Of a stretch of DNA of 64,000 bases, positions 24,609 to 32,527 are shown one piece after another. The DNA comes from Paenibacillus ferrarius. Lineage in GTDB: Bacteria; Bacillota; Bacilli; Paenibacillales; NBRC-103111. The stretch is taken from NCBI RefSeq assembly GCF_002027705.1, contig NZ_MBTG01000024.1:29511-93510 (forward strand). The letters are read 5' to 3'. Below the pieces are notes generated by a model. The model was given only the letters and a program-made list of their open reading frames with translations. It was not told the DNA's origin and made no database searches. Both the position numbers and the translations under genes were made by a program. The stretch's first letter is position 1, and each line of letters starts with the position of its first letter.

Positions 24609-25905
24609 CGATCCCCGCCTCAATGAAAGATCGAATAATCTTAAGCGGATTGGTTTCTTCGTATAAAAATTCAGATTGACCACCTACTAAAACCGTACGC
24701 AGGTACACATTTCGCATGTTATTGTTTTTTTGTAATTTTTTAAATTTAATATATCTATTTTCTTCATTCGTCGTCGTAAACCAAATATTCTGTGGTAACA
24801 ATTTTTCTAATACCCGTAAATTGTGAGATGTGAAAATTAATTGCCCTTTGCTATGTTCTTGGAATATTTCAACTAATTCTCCAAGTAGGTACTCAAAAAC
24901 TCCAGCATCTAATTCATCTATAATTACACATGCCGATGAATTATGGAAGGCAGCTATAAGCGACGTTGTGATCGCAAACAATTTCAACGTCCCTGCTGAT
25001 TCAGCACTCAAGGGCAATATTATATTTCCTTTTTCGGATAAAAATTCAGCACGAACTCCTTCTTCACCATTGGGTAACGTCGTTGCCCCCATATTTTTAA
25101 GGTGTACATTTAAATCTGGGATGATGGAACTAATTACTACATTGTTGCGTTCTATGACATTAGATAGATATTTGTATTGTTCTTTTGATAAATTAATGGC
25201 ATCTTTGACATTGTACGTACTGTTTTCAACAGGTTTAGAAGTAAAGTCATTAAATAAATAAGAAGGAAATACCCCTTCTTGCAAATTTTTAATCACTAAT
25301 AAATTTTTAGCGAATTGTTCCTTTAAAGCTATATATACTAATAAGTCAATTCCACTAAATAATTTTTTCGCTTGGTTACTTACAATCTTACTAAAAAATA
25401 ATGAACCCTTTACTTCTTGAGAAAGAAGCTTTATTCCACTAAGAACCACTTCAACTTCTTGTTTCGGCTTTTGACGCAATTCAATCGAGCTGGATTCATC
25501 ACGGGTATAAAAGAACATCTTCCCATATGATTTGCCTTTTGTTTTCACTATCTCTGATTTTACGACCATTCTTTCTTCTTCATATTCTAGCTCCACATGG
25601 TAAATAGCTTTGTTAATTTCATCTTCTGCCTGTAGAATGAATTCAAAATCAAGCGATAAACTTTCTTGCCCATCATAGATAAGGCGTTGCTTTTTAGAAG
25701 GCAACTCCTGTCCATTTAAAAGTAATTGTAAAATATTAAAAGCTTCCACTACCGCTGTTTTTCCCGAACCATTTTGCCCATAGAGTCCAACAACTTGAAC
25801 ATCCAATATGTCATCGTTGTTCAAATCCAGATCTATTTTTCCATATCTCACGTTCTTCACATTTCTCAACTCAAGAGAAACAACTTTCACATCGTATTGC
25901 TTCAC
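24595..25905 (-). CDS. ABC-type AAA ATPase of OLD/RecF-like class, defence-associated type
   Basis: The 436-residue ATPase contains Walker A GQNGSGKT (43-50) and a signature-like LSAESAGT near 299. Walker B CVIIDELDAG is near 325-335 and an H-loop FTSHN near 357-361. The N-terminal LELRNVKNV strand and the ABC signature place it with AAA_15/AAA_21 SMC-like ATPases such as RloA, AriA and AbiLi. There is no long coiled coil and no fused nuclease, and the partner gene downstream supplies a TOPRIM-like domain. Both genes share low GC and AT-rich codon choice, unlike groEL next door, which suggests acquisition by transfer. The likely job is sensing invasion and licensing the partner. The exact system cannot be named from sequence alone. 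Confidence 0.75.
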   Translation of the reverse strand: MKQYDVKVVSLELRNVKNVRYGKIDLDLNNDDILDVQVVGLYGQNGSGKTAVVEAFNILQLLLNGQELPSKKQRLIYDGQESLSLDFEFILQAEDEINKAIYHVELEYEEERMVVKSEIVKTKGKSYGKMFFYTRDESSSIELRQKPKQEVEVVLSGIKLLSQEVKGSLFFSKIVSNQAKKLFSGIDLLVYIALKEQFAKNLLVIKNLQEGVFPSYLFNDFTSKPVENSTYNVKDAINLSKEQYKYLSNVIERNNVVISSIIPDLNVHLKNMGATTLPNGEEGVRAEFLSEKGNIILPLSAESAGTLKLFAITTSLIAAFHNSSACVIIDELDAGVFEYLLGELVEIFQEHSKGQLIFTSHNLRVLEKLLPQNIWFTTTNEENRYIKFKKLQKNNNMRNVYLRTVLVGGQSEFLYEETNPLKIIRSFIEAGIDDGE

Positions 25906-25936
25906 TGCTTACACCTTCTTCGACTTCTTTTATATT

Positions 25937-25945
25937 ATTATACCA
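25937..25945 (-). promoter_or_regulatory. Extended -10 promoter of the ATPase/TOPRIM operon
   Basis: On the minus strand TGGTATAAT is an extended -10 element (TGnTATAAT), 32 bp before the ATG at 25905. No good -35 is present at 17 bp spacing, which is usual for extended -10 promoters. Confidence 0.5.
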
Positions 25946-26091
25946 TTTTTTTCAATCAAACATACTATTTTCGATAATTTTTATCGATTTCATTCATTTT
26001 ATCATTTAATTATCATGTTAAAATCAAATAAACAATACATTTTGTATATCAATGTTAATTTTAGGGATACTCAACGGTTAACTCAATGTAT

Positions 26092-26143
26092 AAAAAAAGG
26101 CTTCTCACAAAGTTCAAATTGAACTCTTGAGAAGCCTTTTTTT
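26092..26143. terminator. Terminator of groESL, bidirectional
   Basis: AAAAGGCTTCTCA pairs with TGAGAAGCCTTTT, and an inner AGTTCAAATTGAACT palindrome sits in the loop. A and T runs on the two sides allow function in both directions. It lies 68 bp after the groEL stop. Confidence 0.85.
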
Positions 26144-26210
26144 ATTCTATGTGGTCAAATGACGTTTTCTACCATGAGATTCCTTGCTGCGCAAGGGATT
26201 TCAGGCTAGT

Positions 26211-27839
26211 TTACATCATGCCGCCCATTCCACCCATGCCGCCCATATCAGGCATGCCTGGTTTGTCTTTTTCTGGTTTGTCAGCGATAACCGCTTCAGT
26301 TGTCAAGAACATAGCTGCTACGGATGCTGCGTTTTGCAGTGCGGAACGAGTTACTTTAGCAGGGTCAACGATACCCGCTTCGAACATGTTCACCCATTGG
26401 CCAGTTGCCGCGTTGTAGCCGATGCCTACTTTTTCGTTCTTCAGGCGCTCAACGATAACGGAACCTTCTTGACCAGCGTTAGCTGCGATTGTGCGAACTG
26501 GCTCTTCGAGGGAGCGCAGGATAATGTTAACGCCTGTTTGCTCGTCGCCAACAGCTACTACTTTAGCTACTGCGTTGTATACGTTAACCAGTGCAGTACC
26601 ACCACCGGATACGATACCTTCTTCAACAGCTGCACGAGTTGCATTCAGAGCATCTTCAATGCGAAGTTTGCGCTCTTTCAACTCAGTTTCAGTTGCTGCG
26701 CCAACTTTGATAACAGCTACGCCGCCAGAAAGTTTAGCCAAACGCTCTTGCAATTTTTCTTTATCGAAATCGGAAGTTGTTTCTTCCAATTGTGAGCGAA
26801 TTTGCGTTACGCGTGCAGCGATATCTTTCTTGTCGCCAGCACCATCAACGATGATTGTGTTTTCTTTGGTTACACGTACTTGACGTGCGCTGCCCAATTG
26901 CTCAGGACGCGTGGATTTCAGATCCAAACCAAGCTCTTCAGTGATCACTTGACCACCAGTTAGAGCAGCGATATCGCCAAGCATAGCTTTACGACGGTCA
27001 CCGAAACCTGGAGCTTTAACAGCTACGCAAGTGAATGTGCCACGAAGTCTGTTCACAACAAGCGTTGCTTGTGCTTCGCCTTCAACATCTTCAGCAATGA
27101 TCAGAAGTTGTTTGCCGGATTGAACAACTTTTTCAAGAACAGGCAAGATTTCTTGGATGTTAGAGATTTTTTTATCTGTGATCAGGATGTATGGGTTGTC
27201 AAGGACAGCTTCCATTTTATCCGTATCTGTGATCATGTATGGGGAAGTGTATCCACGGTCGAATTGCATACCTTCTACAACTTCAAGCTCCGTCAAGAAG
27301 CCTTTGGATTCTTCAACAGTGATAACACCGTCTTTACCCACTTTTTCCATAGCTTCAGCGATCAACTCGCCTACTTCTTCGTCAGCAGCAGAGATTGCCG
27401 CAACTTGCGCGATGGATTGTTTGCCTTCGATTGGCTTCGCGATAGCTTGAAGCTCTTCTACAGCCGCTTTAACAGCTTTCTCGATACCTTTGCGGATAAC
27501 CATTGGGTTAGCGCCAGCAGTAACGTTTTTCAGACCTTCACGGATCATAGCTTGTGCTAGAACCGTTGCAGTTGTTGTACCGTCACCGGCAACATCGTTT
27601 GTTTTGGTAGCAACTTCTTTAACAAGTTGTGCTCCCATGTTTTCGAAAGCATCTTCAAGCTCGATTTCTTTCGCGATCGTAACACCGTCATTCGTGATCA
27701 ACGGGCTGCCGAATTTTTTCTCAAGAACAACGTTACGGCCTTTAGGACCCAAAGTTACTTTAACAGCGTTAGCAAGAGCGTCTACCCCACGAAGCATCGC
27801 GCGGCGTGCGTCTTCACTGAACTTAATTTCTTTTGCCAT
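26211..27839 (-). CDS. groEL: 60-kDa chaperonin GroEL
   Basis: The 542-residue product starts MAKEIKFSEDARRAML and carries the ATP-binding LGPKGRNVVL and GDGTTTATVLAQ segments. It ends in the typical GGM tail (GGMGGMGGMM). It forms the double-ring chaperonin that folds cytosolic proteins together with GroES. Length and conservation are normal. It is the second gene of the groES-groEL operon, 95 bp after groES, and shares the CIRCE-controlled promoter upstream of groES. Confidence 0.99.
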   Translation of the reverse strand: MAKEIKFSEDARRAMLRGVDALANAVKVTLGPKGRNVVLEKKFGSPLITNDGVTIAKEIELEDAFENMGAQLVKEVATKTNDVAGDGTTTATVLAQAMIREGLKNVTAGANPMVIRKGIEKAVKAAVEELQAIAKPIEGKQSIAQVAAISAADEEVGELIAEAMEKVGKDGVITVEESKGFLTELEVVEGMQFDRGYTSPYMITDTDKMEAVLDNPYILITDKKISNIQEILPVLEKVVQSGKQLLIIAEDVEGEAQATLVVNRLRGTFTCVAVKAPGFGDRRKAMLGDIAALTGGQVITEELGLDLKSTRPEQLGSARQVRVTKENTIIVDGAGDKKDIAARVTQIRSQLEETTSDFDKEKLQERLAKLSGGVAVIKVGAATETELKERKLRIEDALNATRAAVEEGIVSGGGTALVNVYNAVAKVVAVGDEQTGVNIILRSLEEPVRTIAANAGQEGSVIVERLKNEKVGIGYNAATGQWVNMFEAGIVDPAKVTRSALQNAASVAAMFLTTEAVIADKPEKDKPGMPDMGGMGGMGGMM

Positions 27840-27934
27840 GAATAGGAAACCTCCTCTGATTTAGAACCCTTACATAGTAAGTAGTTAAAATGTAAAAACT
27901 AAGTATACGTGTTGCCGATCTATATCCTGCTAAA

Positions 27935-28216
27935 TTAGGCTAATACAGCGAGAATGTCGCTTTCGCGCAAGATCAACAGTTCGCGGCCTTCGTATTTCAC
28001 TTCAGTTCCAGCGTATTTGGAGAAAATGATGCGGTCGCCTTCGCTTACTTCAAGCGGAACACGAACGCCATCTTTCAACGCGCCAGCGCCTACGGCTACA
28101 ACTTTACCTTCTTGTGGTTTTTCTTTCGCTGTATCTGGCAGCACGATACCACTTGCTGTAGTCTCCTCTTTCGCAACGGCTTCAATGATTACTCGATCAC
28201 CTAACGGTCTGATCAT
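27935..28216 (-). CDS. groES: 10-kDa co-chaperonin GroES
   Basis: The 93-residue product has the N-terminal IRPLGDRVI, the mobile-loop ETTASGIVLPD and a C-terminal ILRESDILAVL, the complete GroES pattern. It caps the GroEL cavity. AAAGGAGG precedes the ATG. Transcription starts from a sigma-A promoter with a CIRCE operator just downstream, so HrcA should repress it and heat stress induce it. Confidence 0.99.
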   Translation of the reverse strand: MIRPLGDRVIIEAVAKEETTASGIVLPDTAKEKPQEGKVVAVGAGALKDGVRVPLEVSEGDRIIFSKYAGTEVKYEGRELLILRESDILAVLA

Positions 28217-28264
28217 GGAAAAATAGCCTCCTTTAGAAAATTGGTAATGGGTGTTGTTTGGTTA

Positions 28265-28291
28265 TTAGCACTCGAATGTGTTTAGTGCTAA
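28265..28291 (-). promoter_or_regulatory. CIRCE operator (HrcA site) of groESL
   Basis: TTAGCACTC, 9-bp spacer, TAGTGCTAA. It matches the CIRCE consensus TTAGCACTC-N9-GAGTGCTAA with one mismatch in the second arm. It lies about 50 bp upstream of groES. Confidence 0.95.
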
Positions 28292-28302
28292 CAACAACTC
28301 TT

Positions 28303-28331
28303 ATGATACTCATTCTGGACGCAATTTGCAA
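28303..28331 (-). promoter_or_regulatory. Sigma-A promoter of groESL
   Basis: On the minus strand TTGCAA (28331-28326) and TATCAT (28308-28303) have a 17-bp spacer. The CIRCE element begins about 11 bp downstream of the -10, covering the transcription start. Confidence 0.75.
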
Positions 28332-28410
28332 GTCCTTTTACACATTTTTCAAACTTTCGGACACCCCCCTCATTCTACCCAAATGAAAAACAAATATTCG
28401 CGCAACATAG

Positions 28411-28444
28411 AAAAACAGCCTGCACCTAAGTGGCAGACTGTTTT
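28411..28444 (-). terminator. Terminator of tatC
   Basis: AAAACAG pairs with CTGTTTT with an inner CTGC/GCAG stem, and ends in a run of T on the minus strand. It starts 1 bp after the tatC stop codon. Confidence 0.8.
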
Positions 28445-28445
28445 C

Positions 28446-29204
28446 TTATTTGGGACCAAATTCCTGCGCCCACTCGGCATCTTTAATCAGCTGCTTGCGG
28501 TAGATGAACCCTGACATAAATACGCTGAATTCATACAGCACAATGAGCGGCAAAGAAACTAAAATCGCGGATATCGCATCCGGCGGTGTAATAACGGTAG
28601 ATAAAATAACGAGCAGCATGTACGCATATCTTCTGAATTTATGCAGACGTTTCGGGTTCAAAAGGCGGATTTTGGTCAGGAACATCACGACAATCGGCAT
28701 CTCAAACACGATCGCGAGCGGCAGAATGATATTAAACATGAATGTAAAATATTGCGCAGCACCGTACATCTCTGTGATATCAAGACTCCGGCTAATAGAT
28801 GAAGTAAAGTAAAAAGCCATCGGAAAAACAACCCAATACCCGAATGATAGCCCAACGAGAAAAAGCAAAAAGGCATAAGGAATGTAGACGATCGAGGCTT
28901 TCTGCTCAACTTCACGCAGTCCCGGCTTCACGAATGCCCAGATATGATACAGAATAACCGGCAAGGTAATTAGAATACCCACCGCCAGGCCGAAATTCAT
29001 ATATAAGCGCAGGGCATCCCACGGGGAAAATACATTCCAACTGATCGTGTTGGCGGGCGGAATATTTTTCATGTACTTAATGATTGGTTTGGCAGAGATC
29101 AGCCCGCCAACCATCCCGATCACCAAGACGACCAGAATCCACAAGATACGCTTGCGGAGCTCGCCGAGATGTTCGACGAGTGACATTTCTTCGTTCGTTG
29201 TCAT
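28446..29204 (-). CDS. tatC: Sec-independent translocase subunit TatC
   Basis: The 252-residue membrane protein has six hydrophobic helices and a conserved N-terminal cytoplasmic HLGELRKRI motif that binds the twin-arginine signal. A downstream FVKPGLREVEQKA stretch is also typical. With TatA it forms the minimal two-component Tat translocase of Gram-positive bacteria, exporting folded proteins. The gene follows tatA on the same strand at a 70-bp gap and ends the transcript. The order tatA-tatC-groES-groEL matches the tatAy-tatCy region of B. subtilis. Confidence 0.96.
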   Translation of the reverse strand: MTTNEEMSLVEHLGELRKRILWILVVLVIGMVGGLISAKPIIKYMKNIPPANTISWNVFSPWDALRLYMNFGLAVGILITLPVILYHIWAFVKPGLREVEQKASIVYIPYAFLLFLVGLSFGYWVVFPMAFYFTSSISRSLDITEMYGAAQYFTFMFNIILPLAIVFEMPIVVMFLTKIRLLNPKRLHKFRRYAYMLLVILSTVITPPDAISAILVSLPLIVLYEFSVFMSGFIYRKQLIKDAEWAQEFGPK

Positions 29205-29274
29205 ATTTCACCAACCTGAGCAAGTAGAATGAGCCTGAAGGGCTGTAGCACTTGGTATGCTAATAAGAAACCGG

Positions 29275-29667
29275 CTAATCGGGCAAACGCCGTGTTTGGC
29301 TCGGTCTTGCGGACGCTGCCGCAGGTGCGACTGCCGCAGGTGCTTGTGTGCCTTCATCAGAGGCCGCACCTTGTGCAGGAGTGGAGGAGATAAACTCCAC
29401 AGCCGGCTTCGAAGATGCCACTGCTTCAGCAGGCTTCGTTTCCGTGGCTGAGTTGGGAGCCGCTGCTTGCGGAGACGGTGAATCTGCTGGATTGGATGCA
29501 GCAGGCGCTTGGGGTTCATCATTCAGCAGCGCATGAGCACCCTTCTTGAAATCTCTCACCGTTTTCCCGAGCATACGCCCAATTTCGGGCAGCTTCTGCG
29601 GGCCAAATAAAACGAGGGCAACGATAGCTATCAATAAGAGCTCGGTAAAACCGATATTTTGGAACAT
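29275..29667 (-). CDS. tatA: Sec-independent translocase subunit TatA
   Basis: The 130-residue product has one N-terminal helix (GFTELLLIAIVALVLFGPQK), the FGPQKLPEIGRMLGK hinge and amphipathic helix of TatA, then a long Ala/Pro/Ser tail from about residue 50. TatA oligomers form the export path with TatC. It is longer than B. subtilis TatAy (about 57 residues) because of the low-complexity tail, which probably carries no transport function. The upstream neighbours encode molybdopterin enzymes, whose clients are often Tat substrates. Confidence 0.95.
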   Translation of the reverse strand: MFQNIGFTELLLIAIVALVLFGPQKLPEIGRMLGKTVRDFKKGAHALLNDEPQAPAASNPADSPSPQAAAPNSATETKPAEAVASSKPAVEFISSTPAQGAASDEGTQAPAAVAPAAASARPSQTRRLPD

Positions 29668-29771
29668 GACTTCATCTCCATCATTTGTTGCGACATCAAC
29701 TCAAACTATTTAAACGAAACTAACCGTCTGCTCTCGTATCCTGAAACAGGAGGGAACTGCGTCCCTCTATG

Positions 29772-30788
29772 TTAACACTGATAAAAGCCGCCGTACCCCA
29801 TCTCCGTAATATCGCTGCGGAGTATCGTTTCGCCTGCGCAAATGCGCGGCAGCAGCACATCAAAAGAGGTGTACGGGTCGTGCATCACGCAACCCGGCAA
29901 GCCCATAATCGGCACATCGCCCAGATAGGCGATCATCAGCATCGAGCCCGGCAGCATCGGCGTGCCGTAGCTGACCACACGGGCGCCGGCCTGCTTGATC
30001 GCGCCTGGCGTGCGGTCGTCCGGGTCCACGGACATGCCGCCCGTGACCAGAACCAGATCCACGCCCAGCGCAAGCAGCGCGTGGATCTCTCCCACAATCG
30101 CTTCGCTATCATCGAGTGCGAAGCGTTGGTCTACAACCTCGGAGCCGAGCTGCGCGACCTTCTCTTTCACAATCGGGCCGAATTTATCCTGGATTCGGCC
30201 CTTGAAGACCTCGCTGCCCGTCGTAATCACACCAACGCGGAGCTTGCGAAATGGCTTCACCTCAAGCAAGGTGAAGCCCTCCTCACGGCGAGCGGCAGCC
30301 AAGCGCTCGACCTCCACAACCTTCGCTTCGTCCACAATCAGCGGGATTACCCGCGTGCCGACTAACGAAGCGCCTGCCTGAACGACCGTGTTGCTGCGAA
30401 TTGTCGACAACACGACCTCATCAATAGCGTTCACTGCGTCAACGAACGCTTTGTCGATCTTGGCCAAGCCGTGAATCTCCGATTTCACGTTGACTTTGCC
30501 TTCATGCGGCTCCGTCAGCCTGAGGCTGCTATCGCCGGCAATAGCCTTCGCCAAGCGCTGCGCAGCTTCGTCCTCATGGAGATAGCCAGGCTGCAGCTCC
30601 ATGGCATAAATATGCTCCTTGCCGATGCTCAGCAAGGCAGGGATGTCAGCTTCGGTCACTTGATGTCCTTTGCGAAACAAGCGCCCTTTGAACTCACCGG
30701 GCAGGATTTGGGTAAGATCATGGGGCAGAATCATGCCGATGGCATCCTCAACCTTGACCTCACGCAGCATGGATTCGTGTCTGCTCAC
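29772..30788 (-). CDS. Molybdopterin-binding protein (MoeA/Mog-type domain)
   Basis: The 338-residue protein has an N-terminal ~170-residue region, then a MoCF_biosynth (Mog/MoeA domain 3) fold at ~180-320. Visible motifs there are GVITTGSEVF, VTGGMS(V)DPDDRTP and GLPGCVMHDPY. It lacks the full four-domain layout of MoeA (~400 residues), so I do not call it MoeA. Related stand-alone proteins bind molybdopterin and act in cofactor maturation or insertion. The GTG start at 30788 overlaps the moaB stop TGA, so the genes are translationally coupled. The AAGGTGAT ribosome binding site supports this start. Confidence 0.82.
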   Translation of the reverse strand: MSRHESMLREVKVEDAIGMILPHDLTQILPGEFKGRLFRKGHQVTEADIPALLSIGKEHIYAMELQPGYLHEDEAAQRLAKAIAGDSSLRLTEPHEGKVNVKSEIHGLAKIDKAFVDAVNAIDEVVLSTIRSNTVVQAGASLVGTRVIPLIVDEAKVVEVERLAAARREEGFTLLEVKPFRKLRVGVITTGSEVFKGRIQDKFGPIVKEKVAQLGSEVVDQRFALDDSEAIVGEIHALLALGVDLVLVTGGMSVDPDDRTPGAIKQAGARVVSYGTPMLPGSMLMIAYLGDVPIMGLPGCVMHDPYTSFDVLLPRICAGETILRSDITEMGYGGFYQC

Positions 30789-31276
30789 CCATGATCACCT
30801 TCTTTGCCTGTGAGAATTCCCAGAGCATGCGGAAGCTGATCGATGATCGCCATCAGGTTCTCCTGCACGCCTTTGGGGCTGCCTGGCAAATTAATAATAA
30901 GCGTACGCCCGCGAATGCCGGATACGGCTCTGGACAGCATCGCTTTCCGCGTCTTCTGCATGGAAATCATCCGCATCGCTTCCGCAAAGCCCGGAGCAAC
31001 CCGATCAATGACATTGAGCGTTGCTTCCGGCGTTACATCACGCGGAGCCAATCCCGTACCGCCCGTGGTCAAAATTAAATCTGCCTGATAATAATCCGTC
31101 ATTTCTATCAATGAAGCCATAATTTCATCCATCTCATCCGGAACAACCCGGTATTCGATGATTTCGCCTTGAATTTCTTCTTCAATCAGCTCGCGGATTA
31201 CCTGAGCGCTTGTGTCTTCTCGTTCTCCTCGGTAACCGCGGTCACTGGCTGTCAAAATCGCAACTTTCCAGTGCAT
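30785..31276 (-). CDS. moaB: Molybdenum cofactor biosynthesis protein B (MoaB/MogA family)
   Basis: The 163-residue protein is a single MoCF_biosynth domain: AILTASDRGYRGEREDTS, then TTGGTGLAPRDVTPEAT, and a C-terminal LPGSPKGV. It activates molybdopterin by adenylylation before molybdenum insertion (the MogA/Cnx1G reaction). Length is normal. AGAGGTGA precedes the ATG. It is followed by the coupled Mog-type gene and preceded on the same strand by moaC, making a small cofactor cluster. Confidence 0.9.
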   Translation of the reverse strand: MHWKVAILTASDRGYRGEREDTSAQVIRELIEEEIQGEIIEYRVVPDEMDEIMASLIEMTDYYQADLILTTGGTGLAPRDVTPEATLNVIDRVAPGFAEAMRMISMQKTRKAMLSRAVSGIRGRTLIINLPGSPKGVQENLMAIIDQLPHALGILTGKEGDHG

Positions 31277-31328
31277 CCTTCGTCACCTCTCCCTTGTTTC
31301 ACTGAATGAGATACCGATCGCGTCACGT

Positions 31329-31826
31329 TCAACTTTCTTCTAGGTGAAAATCCCCATTTTTCCCGCCTGTTTTGAGAACTAGCCTTGTAGAGCTAATCTG
31401 CATGCCCTTCTCTACGGCTTTGCACATGTCGTAAACCGTCAGCGATGCTGCAGATACGGCTGTTAAAGCCTCCATTTCAACGCCTGTGGGTCCCGTTGTC
31501 TTCACTGTTGCTTCTATGTATAATTCATCGTTGCCATTGTCCGTGAACTGAATATCAATACCCGTTAATGCAATGGGATGGCACATTGGGATCCAGTCTG
31601 ACGTTTTTTTGGCGGCCATAATGCCAGCCACCTGCGCTACGGCGAGAACATCGCCTTTTTTCATTTTACCCTGCTTAATTAAATCCAGCGTCTCACGCTG
31701 CATGATTAACGTAGAACGCGCCGTAGCTGTTCGCTTCGTCTCGGTTTTATCCGAAATATCCACCATACGAGCTCGTCCCTGTTCATTAAAATGGGTCAAC
31801 GGAGAGGAATCGGACAAATCACTCAC
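31329..31826 (-). CDS. moaC: Cyclic pyranopterin monophosphate synthase MoaC
   Basis: The 165-residue enzyme converts 3',8-cyclo-GTP to cyclic pyranopterin monophosphate, the second half of the first step of molybdopterin synthesis. Signature segments are MVDISDK, the active-site MCHPI, and TGVEMEALTAVS with the catalytic Lys in DMCKAVEK. The start is ambiguous: GTG 31826 lies inside an AGGTGA-like sequence, and the TTG at 31817 is about 5 bp after that site. In B. subtilis moaC lies between ydiF and rex; here rex is absent from the corresponding place. Confidence 0.95.
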   Translation of the reverse strand: MSDLSDSSPLTHFNEQGRARMVDISDKTETKRTATARSTLIMQRETLDLIKQGKMKKGDVLAVAQVAGIMAAKKTSDWIPMCHPIALTGIDIQFTDNGNDELYIEATVKTTGPTGVEMEALTAVSAASLTVYDMCKAVEKGMQISSTRLVLKTGGKNGDFHLEES

Positions 31827-31832
31827 CTCGTC

Positions 31833-32462
31833 TTATGATTCTGTTTTGAAAACTATTTTGCTTTCGGTGACAATGCCGTCTACGCGAAAATCATGCCAGG
31901 AGGAAGGCACCCCGGGGATCAATTGCTTATCAAAAGCGGCTGCAACCGCAAAAGGTCGCTTCAGTCCGCGCGCAGCAAATAGTTGCATAAAGCGATCATA
32001 GAAACCACCGCCATAACCTAGTCGTCCGAAATCCATGTCGAAAGCAAGCCCCGGTACCAATATCATAGAAATGGTGGACAAATCGTGCTCAATCGACACA
32101 TCATTTCGCGGTTCGCGAATCCCCCAAGCGCCGCTCTCCAGATCCTCATAGCTGTCTATGACATGCAAATTCATTGTTTTCGACTCTGCTACAACCTTCG
32201 GCACCAGCACACGAATTCCCTGCTGCCAGCACCACTCCATTAGTGGAGCGACATCCAGCTCGGATCGAAATGGCATATAGGTCATAATGGTCGGCGGAAC
32301 CGGCGATTCCTGCCACCCATGGTTAAGAAGCCTGTCTGAACAGAGCTTCGTCATTCGTTCATGAATGCGCTGCTGCTTCTCTTCTCGCTCCCCAGATACG
32401 ATGGAGGCGCGTATTTCTTCCATTTCTTTGCGTAACTCTATCTTCCGCTCTCGGATGTTCAT
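31833..32462 (-). CDS. 5-formyltetrahydrofolate cyclo-ligase
   Basis: The 209-residue enzyme converts 5-formyl-THF with ATP to 5,10-methenyl-THF in the cytoplasm, recycling the storage folate. The N-terminal ERKIELRKEM ATP-binding Lys/Arg region and the C-terminal signature RLGYGGGFYDRFM are typical of the YqgN/MTHFS family. It is 6 bp upstream of moaC on the same strand, so probably co-transcribed. AGGGAAGGG precedes the ATG. This gene sits elsewhere in B. subtilis (yqgN), so its placement here is a lineage-specific change. Confidence 0.93.
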   Translation of the reverse strand: MNIRERKIELRKEMEEIRASIVSGEREEKQQRIHERMTKLCSDRLLNHGWQESPVPPTIMTYMPFRSELDVAPLMEWCWQQGIRVLVPKVVAESKTMNLHVIDSYEDLESGAWGIREPRNDVSIEHDLSTISMILVPGLAFDMDFGRLGYGGGFYDRFMQLFAARGLKRPFAVAAAFDKQLIPGVPSSWHDFRVDGIVTESKIVFKTES

Positions 32463-32527
32463 ACTAGCTTCAGCCCTTCCCTAACGAGGAGTGGTTTCCC
32501 CCATTTTAACATAAACAAGGAAAAAAA

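Larger units (their letters stand above)
25906..26210. other. AT-rich intergenic region between the ATPase gene and groEL
   Basis: This stretch of about 305 bp holds the extended -10 promoter of the ATPase gene, a short palindromic patch near 25972-25988 (TCGATAA...TTATCGA), and a strong terminator at 26092-26143. I see no open frame with a ribosome binding site. Confidence 0.6.

Noticed and set aside
24609..24683. 25-residue longer start of the TOPRIM-like protein
   Set aside because: It would lie inside the ATPase gene with no ribosome binding site; ATG 24608 follows a GGGG-rich site near the ATPase stop.
26184..26795. 203-residue frame antisense to groEL
   Set aside because: A shadow of groEL codon bias; composition is Cys/Phe-rich with no motif and no ribosome binding site.
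29769..30365. 198-residue frame antisense to the Mog-type gene
   Set aside because: Entirely within a well-supported gene on the other strand; its Arg/His-rich sequence is typical of antisense translation.
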